A stretch of 12,495 nt of DNA, taken from JAMLHN01 sp035708745 (GTDB taxonomy: Bacteria; Chloroflexota; Chloroflexia; Thermomicrobiales; UBA6265). This document shows positions 1 to 7,033 of this stretch, piece by piece. A model generated the notes under the pieces. The model worked only from the letters and a program-made list of their open reading frames with translations, ran no database searches and was not told where the DNA came from. Each line of letters opens with the position of its first letter. Within the stretch, counting starts at the first letter, position 1. The stretch covers positions 1 to 12,495 of the forward strand of contig DASTFJ010000324.1 of the NCBI GenBank assembly GCA_035708745.1, read 5' to 3'. The translations under genes were made by a program, and so were the position numbers.

Positions 1-244
1 GGTTGGGGACGTAGTGACGGCGGCGGTGGACGTCGATCGAGCCGATGCGTTCGGTGCGGGTGTGCCGGTGGCCGTCCGGTACATGCCAGGCGGGATAGTG
101 CGGCATGCCGGTGGCGACGGTTACGCGGTGACCGCTGGCGGCGAGATGCTCGGCGAGTCCGGTGGTGTAGGGGGCGATGCCGGTTTCTTCCGGCGCGTAG
201 TTAATGCCATAAATGCGAATAGAAAGGATGCGGGAAGCTGTCAT
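1..244 (-). CDS. WcaI-like GT4 glycosyltransferase, N-terminal part (cut by window edge)
   Basis: Only the first 81 residues are in the window; the gene continues past position 1. The translation begins MTASRILSIRIYGINYAPEE and continues through T-G-I-A-P-Y-T, A-E-H-L-A-A-S-G-H-R-V-T-V and M-P-H-Y-P-A-W. This is the N-terminal Rossmann half of GT-B, family 4 transferases of the colanic-acid WcaI kind (G-I-N-Y-x-P-E-x-T-G-I then a P-x-Y-P-x-W motif). Such enzymes add a sugar from a nucleotide donor to a lipid-linked glycan on the cytoplasmic face of the membrane. The ATG lies only 6 bases after the stop of the sugar transferase gene, so the two are almost certainly cotranscribed; no strong ribosome binding site is visible. 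The sugar specificity cannot be told. The family call is fairly sure from the N-terminus alone; the acceptor and the C-terminal donor-binding half are unseen. Confidence 0.8.
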   Translation of the reverse strand, partial: MTASRILSIRIYGINYAPEETGIAPYTTGLAEHLAASGHRVTVATGMPHYPAWHVPDGHRHTRTERIGSIDVHRRRHYVPN

Positions 245-250
245 GCCGGG

Positions 251-982
251 TCAGCGCGCTCCGCGGCCGGTGAGCACGGCGGGAATGGTGCGGAGGATGA
301 GCAACCAGTCGCCGAGGTAGGTGCGGTGCTGGATGTAGTCGAGGTCGAGCTCGACCCAACGTTCGAAGGGGATGTTGGAGCGGCCGGAGACCTGCCAGAT
401 GCAGGTGAGGCCGGGGACGACGGAAAGGCGTTGCAACTCGTATGGCGTGTAGGTGGCGACTTCTTCCGGTAGGGGCGGTCGCGGCCCGACCAGCGACATG
501 TCGCCGAACAGGACGTTGAGCAACTGCGGCGTTTCGTCGAGGGACGATTTGCGCAGGATGCGGCCAAATGGGGTGATGTCGGTGCTGTTGGTTTCGGGTT
601 TGTAGATGGGGCCGTTGGTTCCGTTCCGGCCGTTGTGATGGAGCAGGCTGGCGAGGTTGCGGTCGGCGTGGGGGACCATGGTGCGGAATTTGTAGAGGGT
701 GAACGGGCGGCCGCCGATACCGAGGCGGGTTTGGCGGTAGATGATGGGGCGGCCGGAGGTGAGGAGGATGGCGAGGGCGATGGCGAGGAAGACGGGCGCC
801 AGGAGGACGAGGGCGATGAAGGAGACGACGATGTCGGTGAGGCGCTTGGCGCGGGCATAGGCGGGGTCGGTGGGGGCGATGGGCACGAGCAACGGGCGCG
901 CATCGCCGCTGTCGGTGTGCGATACGGTTCTCACAGGATATGAATCGACGAGGTCCGTCGATGGTACTGGTTGCGTTGCCAC
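251..982 (-). CDS. Polyprenyl-phosphate sugar-1-phosphate transferase (bacterial sugar transferase family)
   Basis: This 243-residue protein should transfer a sugar-1-phosphate from a nucleotide sugar to undecaprenyl phosphate at the inner membrane face, the first step of exopolysaccharide repeat assembly. It is the short monotopic form, without the extra four-helix N-terminal domain of WbaP. Motifs in order: K46-R-L-T-D50 leading into a hydrophobic segment (51-75) with a helix-breaking A-P at 62-63; K-F-R-T-M at 98-102; S-L-D-E-T-P-Q at 147-153 with the catalytic D-E pair at 149-150; G-D-M-S-L-V-G-P-R-P at 160-169; P-G-L-T-C-I-W-Q-V-S-G-R at 190-201; and D-Y-I at 215-217. The start is GTG, chosen because a strong GGGGAGGGG ribosome binding site sits a few bases upstream. 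The first 40 residues are variable and probably disordered. The following gene is a glycosyltransferase, which supports an exopolysaccharide role. The exact sugar is unknown. Confidence 0.93.
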   Translation of the reverse strand: MATQPVPSTDLVDSYPVRTVSHTDSGDARPLLVPIAPTDPAYARAKRLTDIVVSFIALVLLAPVFLAIALAILLTSGRPIIYRQTRLGIGGRPFTLYKFRTMVPHADRNLASLLHHNGRNGTNGPIYKPETNSTDITPFGRILRKSSLDETPQLLNVLFGDMSLVGPRPPLPEEVATYTPYELQRLSVVPGLTCIWQVSGRSNIPFERWVELDLDYIQHRTYLGDWLLILRTIPAVLTGRGAR

Positions 983-986
983 AAGT

Positions 987-995
987 CCCCTCCCC
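987..995 (-). promoter_or_regulatory. Ribosome binding site of the sugar transferase gene
   Basis: Reading on the minus strand, GGGGAGGGG stands four bases before the GTG start at 982, so its GGAGG core lies about six bases away. It fixes the non-ATG start. Confidence 0.7.
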
Positions 996-1104
996 GCAGT
1001 GGACGAGTGTGATTCCAGTCAGTTTGCCCGATTTGCTTCCCAGCCCACACCGAGCGGAACAGCTTGGCTGCCATTCGGTGATGTTTCCGAAGAACGAATC
1101 GATC

Positions 1105-1129
1105 CACCATCAGCGAACTATCGCTGGTG
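1105..1129 (-). other. Possible leader hairpin
   Basis: The arms CACC-AGCGA and TCGCT-GGTG pair for nine base pairs around a four-base loop, with a three-base bulge (GAT) on one side. It would lie in the untranslated leader of the sugar transferase message if the promoter at 1168-1195 is real. No run of T follows, so it does not look like a terminator. Confidence 0.3.
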
Positions 1130-1167
1130 CCATCAGGACCGCTTCTTCAGCATTGTGGGCTGGCGTG

Positions 1168-1195
1168 AGTATACGTGGCTCCCAGGAAAACGCAA
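1168..1195 (-). promoter_or_regulatory. Candidate promoter for the exopolysaccharide genes
   Basis: On the minus strand TTGCGT (1195-1190), a 16-base spacer, then TATACT (1173-1168) resembles a vegetative promoter: five of six matches at the -10 and three of six at the -35. Transcription would start near 1160, leaving a leader of about 180 bases before the sugar transferase start. Identified by eye only. Confidence 0.4.
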
Positions 1196-1229
1196 GGCCG
1201 GCAATGCCCGAAATACGCTGAAAATTGTC

Positions 1230-1243
1230 AATTTCCGGAAATT
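1230..1243. promoter_or_regulatory. 14-bp perfect palindrome, possible operator
   Basis: AATTTCCGGAAATT is its own reverse complement. It ends about 35 bp upstream of the candidate -35 box at 1190-1195, a position that suits an activator or repressor of the exopolysaccharide promoter. A TTGACA hexamer abuts it on the minus strand (1231-1226), but no good -10 follows at the right distance. The binding protein is unknown. Confidence 0.35.
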
Positions 1244-1297
1244 CCGAATCGGTTTGTGATTTCGCGTTTGTAAGAATCGATGTAAATCTGTCACTCG

Positions 1298-2896
1298 TCA
1301 TTGCGGGTCGTCTTCCATGAGCTCGTCGACTTTGGTTTGGACGTCTTTGGGGTCGGAGACGACGTAGGAAAGGGGGAGGCCGAAGAGGGGGTCGATGATG
1401 GGGCCGTAGACGACCTCGCCGGGGATGGTGTCGAGGGTCATGCCGGTGGCGGAGCAGTTGGACTGGTAGTACCTGGCGAGGGAGACGAGCTGCTCCAGGG
1501 AGAGGTCGGTGCGGACGTGGTCCTGCAGCGGGGGCAGGAGGCGGTTGGCTTCGGTGAGGAGGTCTTTGCCGCCGGCGGAGGCGATAAGGGCGCGCATGAT
1601 TTCCTGCTGGCGCTGGATGCGGCCGAAATCGCCATCGGGGCCGCCGCGGTAGCGGGCGTGGCGGAGGGCGGTTTCGCCGTCGATGGTGTGGGTGCCGGCG
1701 GGAACGGCGGGGCTGGCGAGGTTCTCCGGGACGGTGATGGTGATGCCGCCGACGGCGTCGACGAGGTCTTCGAAGCCGGTGAAGTCGATGAGGGCGTAAT
1801 GGTCGATATCGATCCCGAGATAGAGCTCGACGACGAGCTCTTCATACGGGATGCCGCCGAGCATAAGGGCGTGGTTGATTTTGGTTTCGCCATAGCCAGG
1901 GAGCTCGGCGAGTGAGTCGCGCGGGATGGCGAGGCCCTTGCAGGCGCCGGTGGCGGGATCGAGCCGCAGAACCATGAGCGCGTCGGGGCGAACGCCGATG
2001 TCGATAGCAGCGCCGGGGCGGGCATCGACGCCCATGATGAGAATGGTCATGGGCTCGGTTTTGGGGTCTTTGAGGCCGCTGGCGACCGCGGCGCCGTTGG
2101 CGGCGTCCTGCAGGCCGCCGATGATGCCGCCATCGCCGTCACTGTCCGATTGGTTCGCGGGCGGAGTGGATTGGAGAGAGCCGTCGGAGTGCTCGATGAG
2201 ATAGGAGCTGCCGGAAGGGGTGGGGGTGGGGGCTGTTTTGAGGTTCTCGGCTTCGGCGAGCGCGGTCTGGGCGGGGCCGGTGTCGAAGGTCATGCCCGGG
2301 GGGATGACCTCGCCGGGCGCGCTCTCGCCAGCGATTGGCGTCGCCGGCGTTCCGACCGCCGGTGATGCCTGATGCGCGAGGGCGACCGCGGTCTGGCGGA
2401 CGGGACCGCCGGGACTCACGCCGGCGTAGTTGGGAATGACGATGGTGGGCGCGGGTCCGGTTTGGGTCGGCGGCGGCACGACGGTGGGGAGGTTGGCGAT
2501 GGGGGTGCCGCTGACATCCTGAGCGGTTTGGTCCTGGATCTGGGCCGGTAGGGTGCTGATCGCGTTGAGATCGCCCATCGTGTCGTCGACCTGTTTCCAG
2601 GCATACGTTGCGGCACCGGCGATCAGCAAGAGCAGCAGCACCAGAATACGGACCGACCAGCGGTTGTACCAGCGGACGCCGCGCTTCCGGCTCCGGCGGC
2701 GGGACTGCTCAGTTTGCTGGCTGCGGGGAAGCTCGAAGAGCTCGGTGCGATTCGGCTCGTCATGGGTGAGGGCAGCCCCGCATCGTTCGCAGAACTGGTC
2801 CGACGATCGAACCGGGGCGTCGCAGATGGGACAGCGCAATGAAGGGTTCTGCGTGGTCAGGACATTACTCCTCGAACGCGTTGCGTGACATCTCAA
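1298..2896 (-). CDS. LCP (LytR-CpsA-Psr) family glycan transferase with N-terminal zinc ribbon
   Basis: LCP proteins transfer lipid-linked anionic glycans to peptidoglycan outside the membrane. Using the TTG start at 2896 (532 residues), the order is: a zinc ribbon with C22-x2-C25 and C36-x2-C39; a basic stretch (66-83); one membrane helix (about 82-100); a long Pro/Thr/Ser-rich linker (about 115-280); then the LCP domain from 284 (T-I-L-I-M-G-V-D-A-R), with I-P-R-D-S and H-A-R-Y-R-G-G followed by D-F-G-R-I-Q-R-Q-Q. These carry the Asp and Arg residues that bind the pyrophosphate. The start is uncertain: TTG has no ribosome binding site, while a good AGGAG (2872-2868) stands seven bases before an in-frame CTG at 2860, giving 520 residues. 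Both starts keep the zinc ribbon. The gene has its own candidate promoter, and the nearby sugar transferase and glycosyltransferase suggest the glycan it handles. Confidence 0.9.
   Translation of the reverse strand: MRCHATRSRSNVLTTQNPSLRCPICDAPVRSSDQFCERCGAALTHDEPNRTELFELPRSQQTEQSRRRSRKRGVRWYNRWSVRILVLLLLLIAGAATYAWKQVDDTMGDLNAISTLPAQIQDQTAQDVSGTPIANLPTVVPPPTQTGPAPTIVIPNYAGVSPGGPVRQTAVALAHQASPAVGTPATPIAGESAPGEVIPPGMTFDTGPAQTALAEAENLKTAPTPTPSGSSYLIEHSDGSLQSTPPANQSDSDGDGGIIGGLQDAANGAAVASGLKDPKTEPMTILIMGVDARPGAAIDIGVRPDALMVLRLDPATGACKGLAIPRDSLAELPGYGETKINHALMLGGIPYEELVVELYLGIDIDHYALIDFTGFEDLVDAVGGITITVPENLASPAVPAGTHTIDGETALRHARYRGGPDGDFGRIQRQQEIMRALIASAGGKDLLTEANRLLPPLQDHVRTDLSLEQLVSLARYYQSNCSATGMTLDTIPGEVVYGPIIDPLFGLPLSYVVSDPKDVQTKVDELMEDDPQ
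2868..2872 (-). promoter_or_regulatory. Shine-Dalgarno sequence pointing to a CTG start
   Basis: AGGAG on the minus strand lies seven bases before CTG (2860), in frame with the LCP gene. The only ATG nearby (2865) is two bases away and opens a frame that stops after two codons. No such site precedes the upstream TTG at 2896. Confidence 0.45.
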
Positions 2897-2913
2897 ATGG
2901 ATGGGCGGCTGCC

Positions 2914-2942
2914 ATTGTACGCCATGGTCGGTCCGCGGTCAT
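2914..2942 (-). promoter_or_regulatory. Candidate promoter of the LCP gene
   Basis: On the minus strand ATGACC (2942-2937), a 17-base spacer, then TACAAT (2919-2914): four of six and five of six matches to the vegetative consensus. Transcription would start near 2907. That leaves a normal ~47-base leader for the CTG start at 2860, but only about ten bases for TTG at 2896. It lies in the 89-bp gap after the permease operon, so the LCP gene is probably transcribed separately. Confidence 0.5.
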
Positions 2943-2985
2943 TTGAAGGTGCACGCGTGGCGAAATGCGGCAATCGTGCGAGGGC

Positions 2986-3948
2986 TCAACGCTTCATCCA
3001 GGGGTCGAGGGCGTCGCGGAGGCCGTCACCGAGGAAGTTGAACGCGAGGACGGTGAGGGAGAGGAGGACGGCGGGGAAGATCAGCGTATGCGGGTGGGCG
3101 CGCATGCTGGGGATCGATTCGCTGATCATGAGCCCCCAGCTCGGCATGGGTGGGATGACCCCGAGTCCGAGAAAGCTGATGCCAGCTTCGGCGAGGATGG
3201 CGAGGGGAATGCCGAGGGTGGCGGCGACGACGATTGGCGCAACGGTGTTCGGCAGCAGATGGCGGAACATGATGCGCCCGCTGGTGGCGCCGAGCGCACG
3301 GGCGGCTTCGGCGAACTCACGCTCCTTCAATGAAAGGGTGTTGGCCCGCACGATGCGGCAGACTGTCAGCCAGCCGATGATTCCCAAGCCGATGTAGACC
3401 CCGACCAGACCGCCCGTCCGATCGTCCAGCTGCGCGACGCCACTCCAGATGCCGGTCGGCTTGCCGGAGAATGTGCCGCGCAGGAAGGTCATGATGATGA
3501 TGACGAAGAGGAGCGAGGGGATGGCGTAGAGCACATCGACGGTGCGCATGATGGCGGTGTCGAACTTGCCACCGAAATAGCCGGCGATCAATCCCGCAGG
3601 CACGCCGATGAGCATGATGACGGTCTGAACCACGATGCCGACCGTGAGCGAGATGCGGGCGCCGAAGATGAGCCGGATCATGATGTCGCGCCCAAGCTGG
3701 TCGGTGCCCATGGGATGAGTCAAGCTAGGACCCTGGGTGACGGCGCTGTAATCCTGCTGGGCGTAGGTGTACCGATAGAACACCGGTACGAAGATGGCGA
3801 CAAGCACGAGCGCGATGAGAAAGATGGCCGACGCCATCGCCAATCGGTTCCGGCGCATGCGGTGGAGTGCGCCGATCCAGAATCCATCGGATTTCTTGAC
3901 GGCCGAATCGCGCAGCAGCCGCGAATCGGTCAATACCGCGGTAGCCAT
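2986..3948 (-). CDS. ABC transporter permease, DppC/OppC type
   Basis: This 320-residue inner membrane permease forms half of the channel of a dipeptide/oligopeptide (or nickel) importer. A short cytoplasmic N-terminus is followed by a membrane helix (about 37-57), the family signature H-P-M-G-T-D-Q-L-G-R-D at 78-88, and further helices near 98-122, 140-157, 182-200, 238-262 and 288-307. The EAA loop that docks on the ATPase is at 212-234 (E-F-A-E-A-A-R-A-L-G, then H-L-L-P-N). It ends with G-D-G-L-R-D-A-L-D-P-W-M-K-R, the usual DppC terminus. Its ATG overlaps the TAA of the preceding permease gene by one base (TAATG), a classic sign of translational coupling. Length is normal for the family. 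The substrate cannot be decided from the permease. Confidence 0.95.
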   Translation of the reverse strand: MATAVLTDSRLLRDSAVKKSDGFWIGALHRMRRNRLAMASAIFLIALVLVAIFVPVFYRYTYAQQDYSAVTQGPSLTHPMGTDQLGRDIMIRLIFGARISLTVGIVVQTVIMLIGVPAGLIAGYFGGKFDTAIMRTVDVLYAIPSLLFVIIIMTFLRGTFSGKPTGIWSGVAQLDDRTGGLVGVYIGLGIIGWLTVCRIVRANTLSLKEREFAEAARALGATSGRIMFRHLLPNTVAPIVVAATLGIPLAILAEAGISFLGLGVIPPMPSWGLMISESIPSMRAHPHTLIFPAVLLSLTVLAFNFLGDGLRDALDPWMKR

Positions 3949-4880
3949 TAGTTGGACATTCTCGGATCGAGCATGGGATAGAGCAGATCGACGATCAGGT
4001 TCATGACCGCGACGACCGCTCCGTAGAGGAGGACCGTGCCGAGGATGACCGGATAGTCGTGTTTGGTGATGCTATCGACGAAATAGCGGCCGATGCCGGG
4101 AACCTGATAAACGGTTTCCACGAAGAACGAGCCGGTGATGACATCGGCGAGGACGATACCGGCCACGGTCAGCACCGGGAGAAGCGCGTTGCGCAGCGCA
4201 TGGGTCACGATCACGGTCCAACTGCTCATGCCTTTGGCGCGCGCGGTGCGGATGTAATCCGCCGACAGCACCTCCAGCATGCTGGACCGCATGTAACGGG
4301 CCAGCACAGCGGCCGGGTAGAGCGCCAGGGCAATCGCGGGAATGAGCGCCTTGGTGCTCCAGATGCCGTCCCACCCGCCGGTCGGCACGAGGTGCAGGGT
4401 ATTCGCGAAGATGAGGACCATCAGCGAGACGGTGACATAGGCGGGAGTGGAGATACCCAGGACGGCCACGAACCCGCTGAGATAGTCGAGGAACGAGTTG
4501 TGCTTGAGGGCGCCGAGGATACCCAGGGGCAAACCGACCCCGAGCGCAATCAGCATGGCGAGCAAACCGAGCTGGAGCGAGACCGGAAAGGTTTCCCGCA
4601 TGATATCGGTGACCGACTGCGATCGTGACGAAAACGACGGGCCGAAGTCGCCGTGCAGAATATTCCAGAGGTAGTCGACATATTGCTGCCAGACCGGCTT
4701 GTCCAGCCCATAGGCCTCATTCAGGTGCTTCAACACGATGGGAGGCACTGGTTTTTCGCCCTGCGACCAGGGGCCTCCGGGCGTGGCATGGATCAGAAAA
4801 AAGGTGAGGGTGTAGACGACGAAGAGGGTGGGGAAGAGGAAGAGCACCCGTCTGATGATGTAGCCCGAACGGTTGTTCAT
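3948..4880 (-). CDS. ABC transporter permease, DppB/OppB type
   Basis: This is the partner permease of the importer, 310 residues from the chosen ATG. The N-terminus M-N-N-R-S-G-Y-I-I-R-R leads into the first helix (about 11-31) and the family motif H-A-T-P-G-G-P. The EAA loop is D-Y-I-R-T-A-R-A-K-G-M at 208-218 followed by T-H-A-L-R-N-A-L-L-P at 226-235. Later come V-E-T-V-Y-Q-V-P-G-I-G and the terminal L-Y-P-M-L-D-P-R-M. The frame is open to a TTG at 4961, but the extra 27 residues are basic and proline-rich, unlike any DppB N-terminus, so ATG 4880 is preferred; neither has a clear ribosome binding site. It lies 208 bp after the binding protein gene, and its stop overlaps the start of the next permease. 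Confidence 0.93.
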   Translation of the reverse strand: MNNRSGYIIRRVLFLFPTLFVVYTLTFFLIHATPGGPWSQGEKPVPPIVLKHLNEAYGLDKPVWQQYVDYLWNILHGDFGPSFSSRSQSVTDIMRETFPVSLQLGLLAMLIALGVGLPLGILGALKHNSFLDYLSGFVAVLGISTPAYVTVSLMVLIFANTLHLVPTGGWDGIWSTKALIPAIALALYPAAVLARYMRSSMLEVLSADYIRTARAKGMSSWTVIVTHALRNALLPVLTVAGIVLADVITGSFFVETVYQVPGIGRYFVDSITKHDYPVILGTVLLYGAVVAVMNLIVDLLYPMLDPRMSN

Positions 4881-4984
4881 GTCGACATGACGCCGGCCGC
4901 GTGGAAACGGCCGAGGTAAGAAGGGTAACGGCCAGGAAGATTCCCGGCGGTCGGCAATCAACGCGAATGTTGCGTTGGCTGCTC

Positions 4985-5078
4985 GAATACCGAGTGCGCG
5001 CCCGGCTAGACCGACGAGAGAGATCCTTCGCTTCGCTCAGGATGACAAGGCCGGCGCCGGGCGGCGCGCTCGAGTATC
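4985..5078. repeat. Long imperfect inverted repeat with REP-like core
   Basis: The arm at 4985-5006 and the reverse complement of 5056-5078 match at 20 of about 24 aligned columns, including seven unbroken base pairs (GCCCGGC) nearest the loop. The loop carries a core at 5018-5047 (AGATCCTTCGCTTCGCTC then AGGATGACA) with its own ATCCT/AGGAT pair; I recall this core as a sequence scattered through many bacterial genomes. A 10-bp palindrome CCGGCGCCGG (5051-5060) overlaps one arm. As RNA this forms a strong stem-loop between the binding protein and permease genes, where such elements commonly protect the upstream message or damp readthrough. It could equally be a small non-autonomous repeat. 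Confidence 0.6.
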
Positions 5079-5088
5079 GATATGGCTC

Positions 5089-6807
5089 CTAGTGCTCGGC
5101 GATCTTGATGGAGCGCAGATGCACGACTGTGAGAACTGGCAGGATGAAGATGTCCTTCACCCATGGCTTGACCGCGCGGAAGGCCTTGCCCCGCATGTAT
5201 GGAATAACCGACGCATCGGAAACGAGGATTACCTCGGCATCGGAATATTGCTGATCGCGTTGTTCCGGGTCGGTATTGATGACCGCCTCGTCGCAGAGCT
5301 TGTCGAAATCGGCATTCGACCAGTGGCTTTGGTAATGGTCGGCGGCGGTAGTGAAGTTCTGATTGAACCAGTTGGAGGGGTCGGCGAAATCGGACCCCCA
5401 ATTGCCGGTATATGCCCCGAAGTTCGCGGTCGCGCGGGATGCGCGCCAGTCGCTATAGCCATCCGGCTCGATCGGGGTCAGCTTTACTTTGATCCCGAGA
5501 CCTTCCTGCCATTGCGATTGGGCGAATTGCCCGACGATGCTGTGTGGGGTGGTGTTTTGAAAGAAGAGCTCGAGCTCGATCGAGCTTGGGTCGATGCCGT
5601 TGTCCGCCAGGAGAGCTTTTGCTTCGTCTACGCCGACGGAAAGGGCTGCGTCTGGATTGTTGCCGGGGATGTCGGGCGCAAGGACGGTGTAGGCGGGAAG
5701 ATATTCGTCTTTGAAGACGTCATGGGCGAGCGTTTCGCGGTCGAGCGATTTGTAGAGTGCCTGGCGGAAGGGGATCGAGTCGGTCGGTGCGATGGTGGTG
5801 TCGCAAACCAGGAAATACGTGTTCGACAGCGGGAAGGTGATCAACTCGGCTGACAGGGCGGGATCGGCGAGGATCCGCTCCAGATCGGGTCCGCCCGGCT
5901 CGGCATAGTCGAGCTCGTTGTTTTCATATCCGGCGTATGCCTGGGTGCCTGGGTCATCGTAGATGCGGAAGGTTGCCTTGGTGATGGTCGGCTTCTCGCC
6001 GAAGTAGTTCTCGTTGCGCTCGACGACGAAATTCTGGTCGTGGTTCCATTCGGTCAGCTTGTATGGACCGTTGGTGACGATGTTTTCCGGTTCCACCCAT
6101 TCGACACCTTTTTCGTCGATGACGTGCTTGGGCACCGGGAAATAGGTCCAGGTGGCGGCGACCAGCGGGAAGAAGACGGTGGGACCGACGAGGGTGATGA
6201 CGAGGGTGTTGTCATCGGTCGCCTTGACGCCGAGCTCGGAGATATCCATCTCCCCGTTTTCGATGGCTTCGCCGTTCTTGATGTAGGAGGTGACGGCCGG
6301 GGTGTATTGGGAGGCGACTTCTGGATCGAGCACGCGGGAGATGGTGTAGACGAAATCGTTGGCATTCAGCGGCGTGCCGTCCGACCAAGTGACTCCCTGC
6401 CGGATGTGGAAGGTGTACTCGCTGGCGTCTTCATTGATATCCCACGATTCGGCAACGCCCGGCACGACCTCGCCGGTGACATTGTCGATGCGGACCAGAC
6501 CTTCGTAGAGGTTGTAGAAGAGATAAATCTCGTCGTCGCCGAAGGCCACGCCGGGATCCATATTCGTGATGACGCCGACCGGAATCGCCATTTCCTGATC
6601 GGCGGCCAAGGGGCCGTCGTACATCGCCACATCCGGGCTGGCGACCGGGGAGGCCTGCGCGAGGGTATCGAGGCGGCGGGCGCCCAGCGCGGTGAAGAGG
6701 GCGCCGGAGGCCAGGGCGCCGATCATCAACTTTCGGCGCGAGATTTGGGCGTCGGTCAGGCGTGAGAGAATCGCGGCTTCACGCTCTCGACGATTTGGAA
6801 TGGTCAC
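5089..6807 (-). CDS. Family 5 extracellular solute-binding protein (DppA/OppA type), Tat-like signal
   Basis: This 572-residue protein captures peptides (or nickel or similar ligands) outside the cell and hands them to the permeases encoded next. The start is GTG 6807, because a strong GGAGGAG stands eight bases upstream; the frame is open to 6927, but those 40 extra residues look like untranslated leader. The N-terminus has a twin-arginine signal (I-S-R-R-K-L-M-I-G, arginines 24-25), a hydrophobic stretch (27-42) and a likely cleavage site near A50. No lipobox cysteine is present. Family motifs: Y-N-L-Y-E-G-L-V, V-P-G-V-A-E-S-W, Y-T-F-H-I-R-Q-G-V-T-W-S-D-G-T-P-L and A-N-D-F-V-Y-T-I. Length is normal. 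The ligand cannot be told from motifs. It is first in the importer operon. Confidence 0.95.
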   Translation of the reverse strand: MTIPNRREREAAILSRLTDAQISRRKLMIGALASGALFTALGARRLDTLAQASPVASPDVAMYDGPLAADQEMAIPVGVITNMDPGVAFGDDEIYLFYNLYEGLVRIDNVTGEVVPGVAESWDINEDASEYTFHIRQGVTWSDGTPLNANDFVYTISRVLDPEVASQYTPAVTSYIKNGEAIENGEMDISELGVKATDDNTLVITLVGPTVFFPLVAATWTYFPVPKHVIDEKGVEWVEPENIVTNGPYKLTEWNHDQNFVVERNENYFGEKPTITKATFRIYDDPGTQAYAGYENNELDYAEPGGPDLERILADPALSAELITFPLSNTYFLVCDTTIAPTDSIPFRQALYKSLDRETLAHDVFKDEYLPAYTVLAPDIPGNNPDAALSVGVDEAKALLADNGIDPSSIELELFFQNTTPHSIVGQFAQSQWQEGLGIKVKLTPIEPDGYSDWRASRATANFGAYTGNWGSDFADPSNWFNQNFTTAADHYQSHWSNADFDKLCDEAVINTDPEQRDQQYSDAEVILVSDASVIPYMRGKAFRAVKPWVKDIFILPVLTVVHLRSIKIAEH

Positions 6808-6815
6808 TGATTTCG

Positions 6816-6822
6816 CTCCTCC
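6816..6822 (-). promoter_or_regulatory. Strong ribosome binding site setting the GTG start of the binding protein
   Basis: GGAGGAG on the minus strand, eight bases before GTG at 6807. It decides against the longer reading frame starting at 6927. Confidence 0.8.
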
Positions 6823-6972
6823 GATTTGGCGGCCGGCATGCGGGCCGGGCAGTACTTGATACCGAGTGTCGTGCGTTCGGTGACAGGACAGCGAGGTCCT
6901 GCGTAACGTGGTTGGATGGTGGCGCAACGAGCGCGGGCGCGAATCGACTCTGGGTACGCTCTTCGAGAACCG

Positions 6973-6981
6973 AAGATAGCA
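6973..6981 (-). promoter_or_regulatory. Possible extended -10 element for the importer operon
   Basis: TGC-TATCTT on the minus strand in the 226-bp gap between gene A and the binding protein. It has the TGn extension also seen upstream of the cysteine-rich operon, but no convincing -35 box, and would give a leader of about 160 bases. The rest of this gap shows no terminator with a T run and no other signal I can name. Confidence 0.22.
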
Positions 6982-7033
6982 TAGGGTCGGTCGTCAGCGT
7001 GCCGTTTGCGAATATGACCGTTCCGCGAACAGG

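Larger units (their letters stand above)
983..1297. other. 315-bp gene-free leader and promoter region
   Basis: This gap between the LCP gene and the sugar transferase gene is visibly richer in A and T than its surroundings. It holds a candidate minus-strand promoter (1168-1195), a 14-bp perfect palindrome (1230-1243), a possible leader hairpin (1105-1129) and the ribosome binding site at 987-995. A 63-codon reading frame from 1301 down to 1110 starts at an ATG overlapping the LCP stop, but its third codon positions are about half G/C, unlike the strongly G/C third positions of its neighbours. I regard the gap as non-coding. Confidence 0.6.

Noticed and set aside
1226..1231. Exact TTGACA on the minus strand as a -35 box
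   Set aside because: No reasonable -10 hexamer lies 15-19 bases downstream; the pair at 1190-1195 and 1168-1173 is better.
1301..1915. Long plus-strand frame opposite the LCP gene
   Set aside because: Gly/Glu/Val-rich composition with no domain; the minus strand encodes clear LCP motifs over the same bases.
4975..5853. Plus-strand frame opposite the binding protein and the stem-loop repeat
   Set aside because: No recognisable domain, no ribosome binding site, and it runs through both the repeat and a well-supported minus-strand gene.
6808..6927. 40-residue N-terminal extension of the binding protein
   Set aside because: A strong GGAGGAG eight bases before GTG 6807 and a signal peptide beginning soon after fix the shorter start.
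7010..7033. Terminator after gene A (GTTC-GCG-GAAC)
   Set aside because: The stem is only four base pairs and no T run follows on the minus strand.
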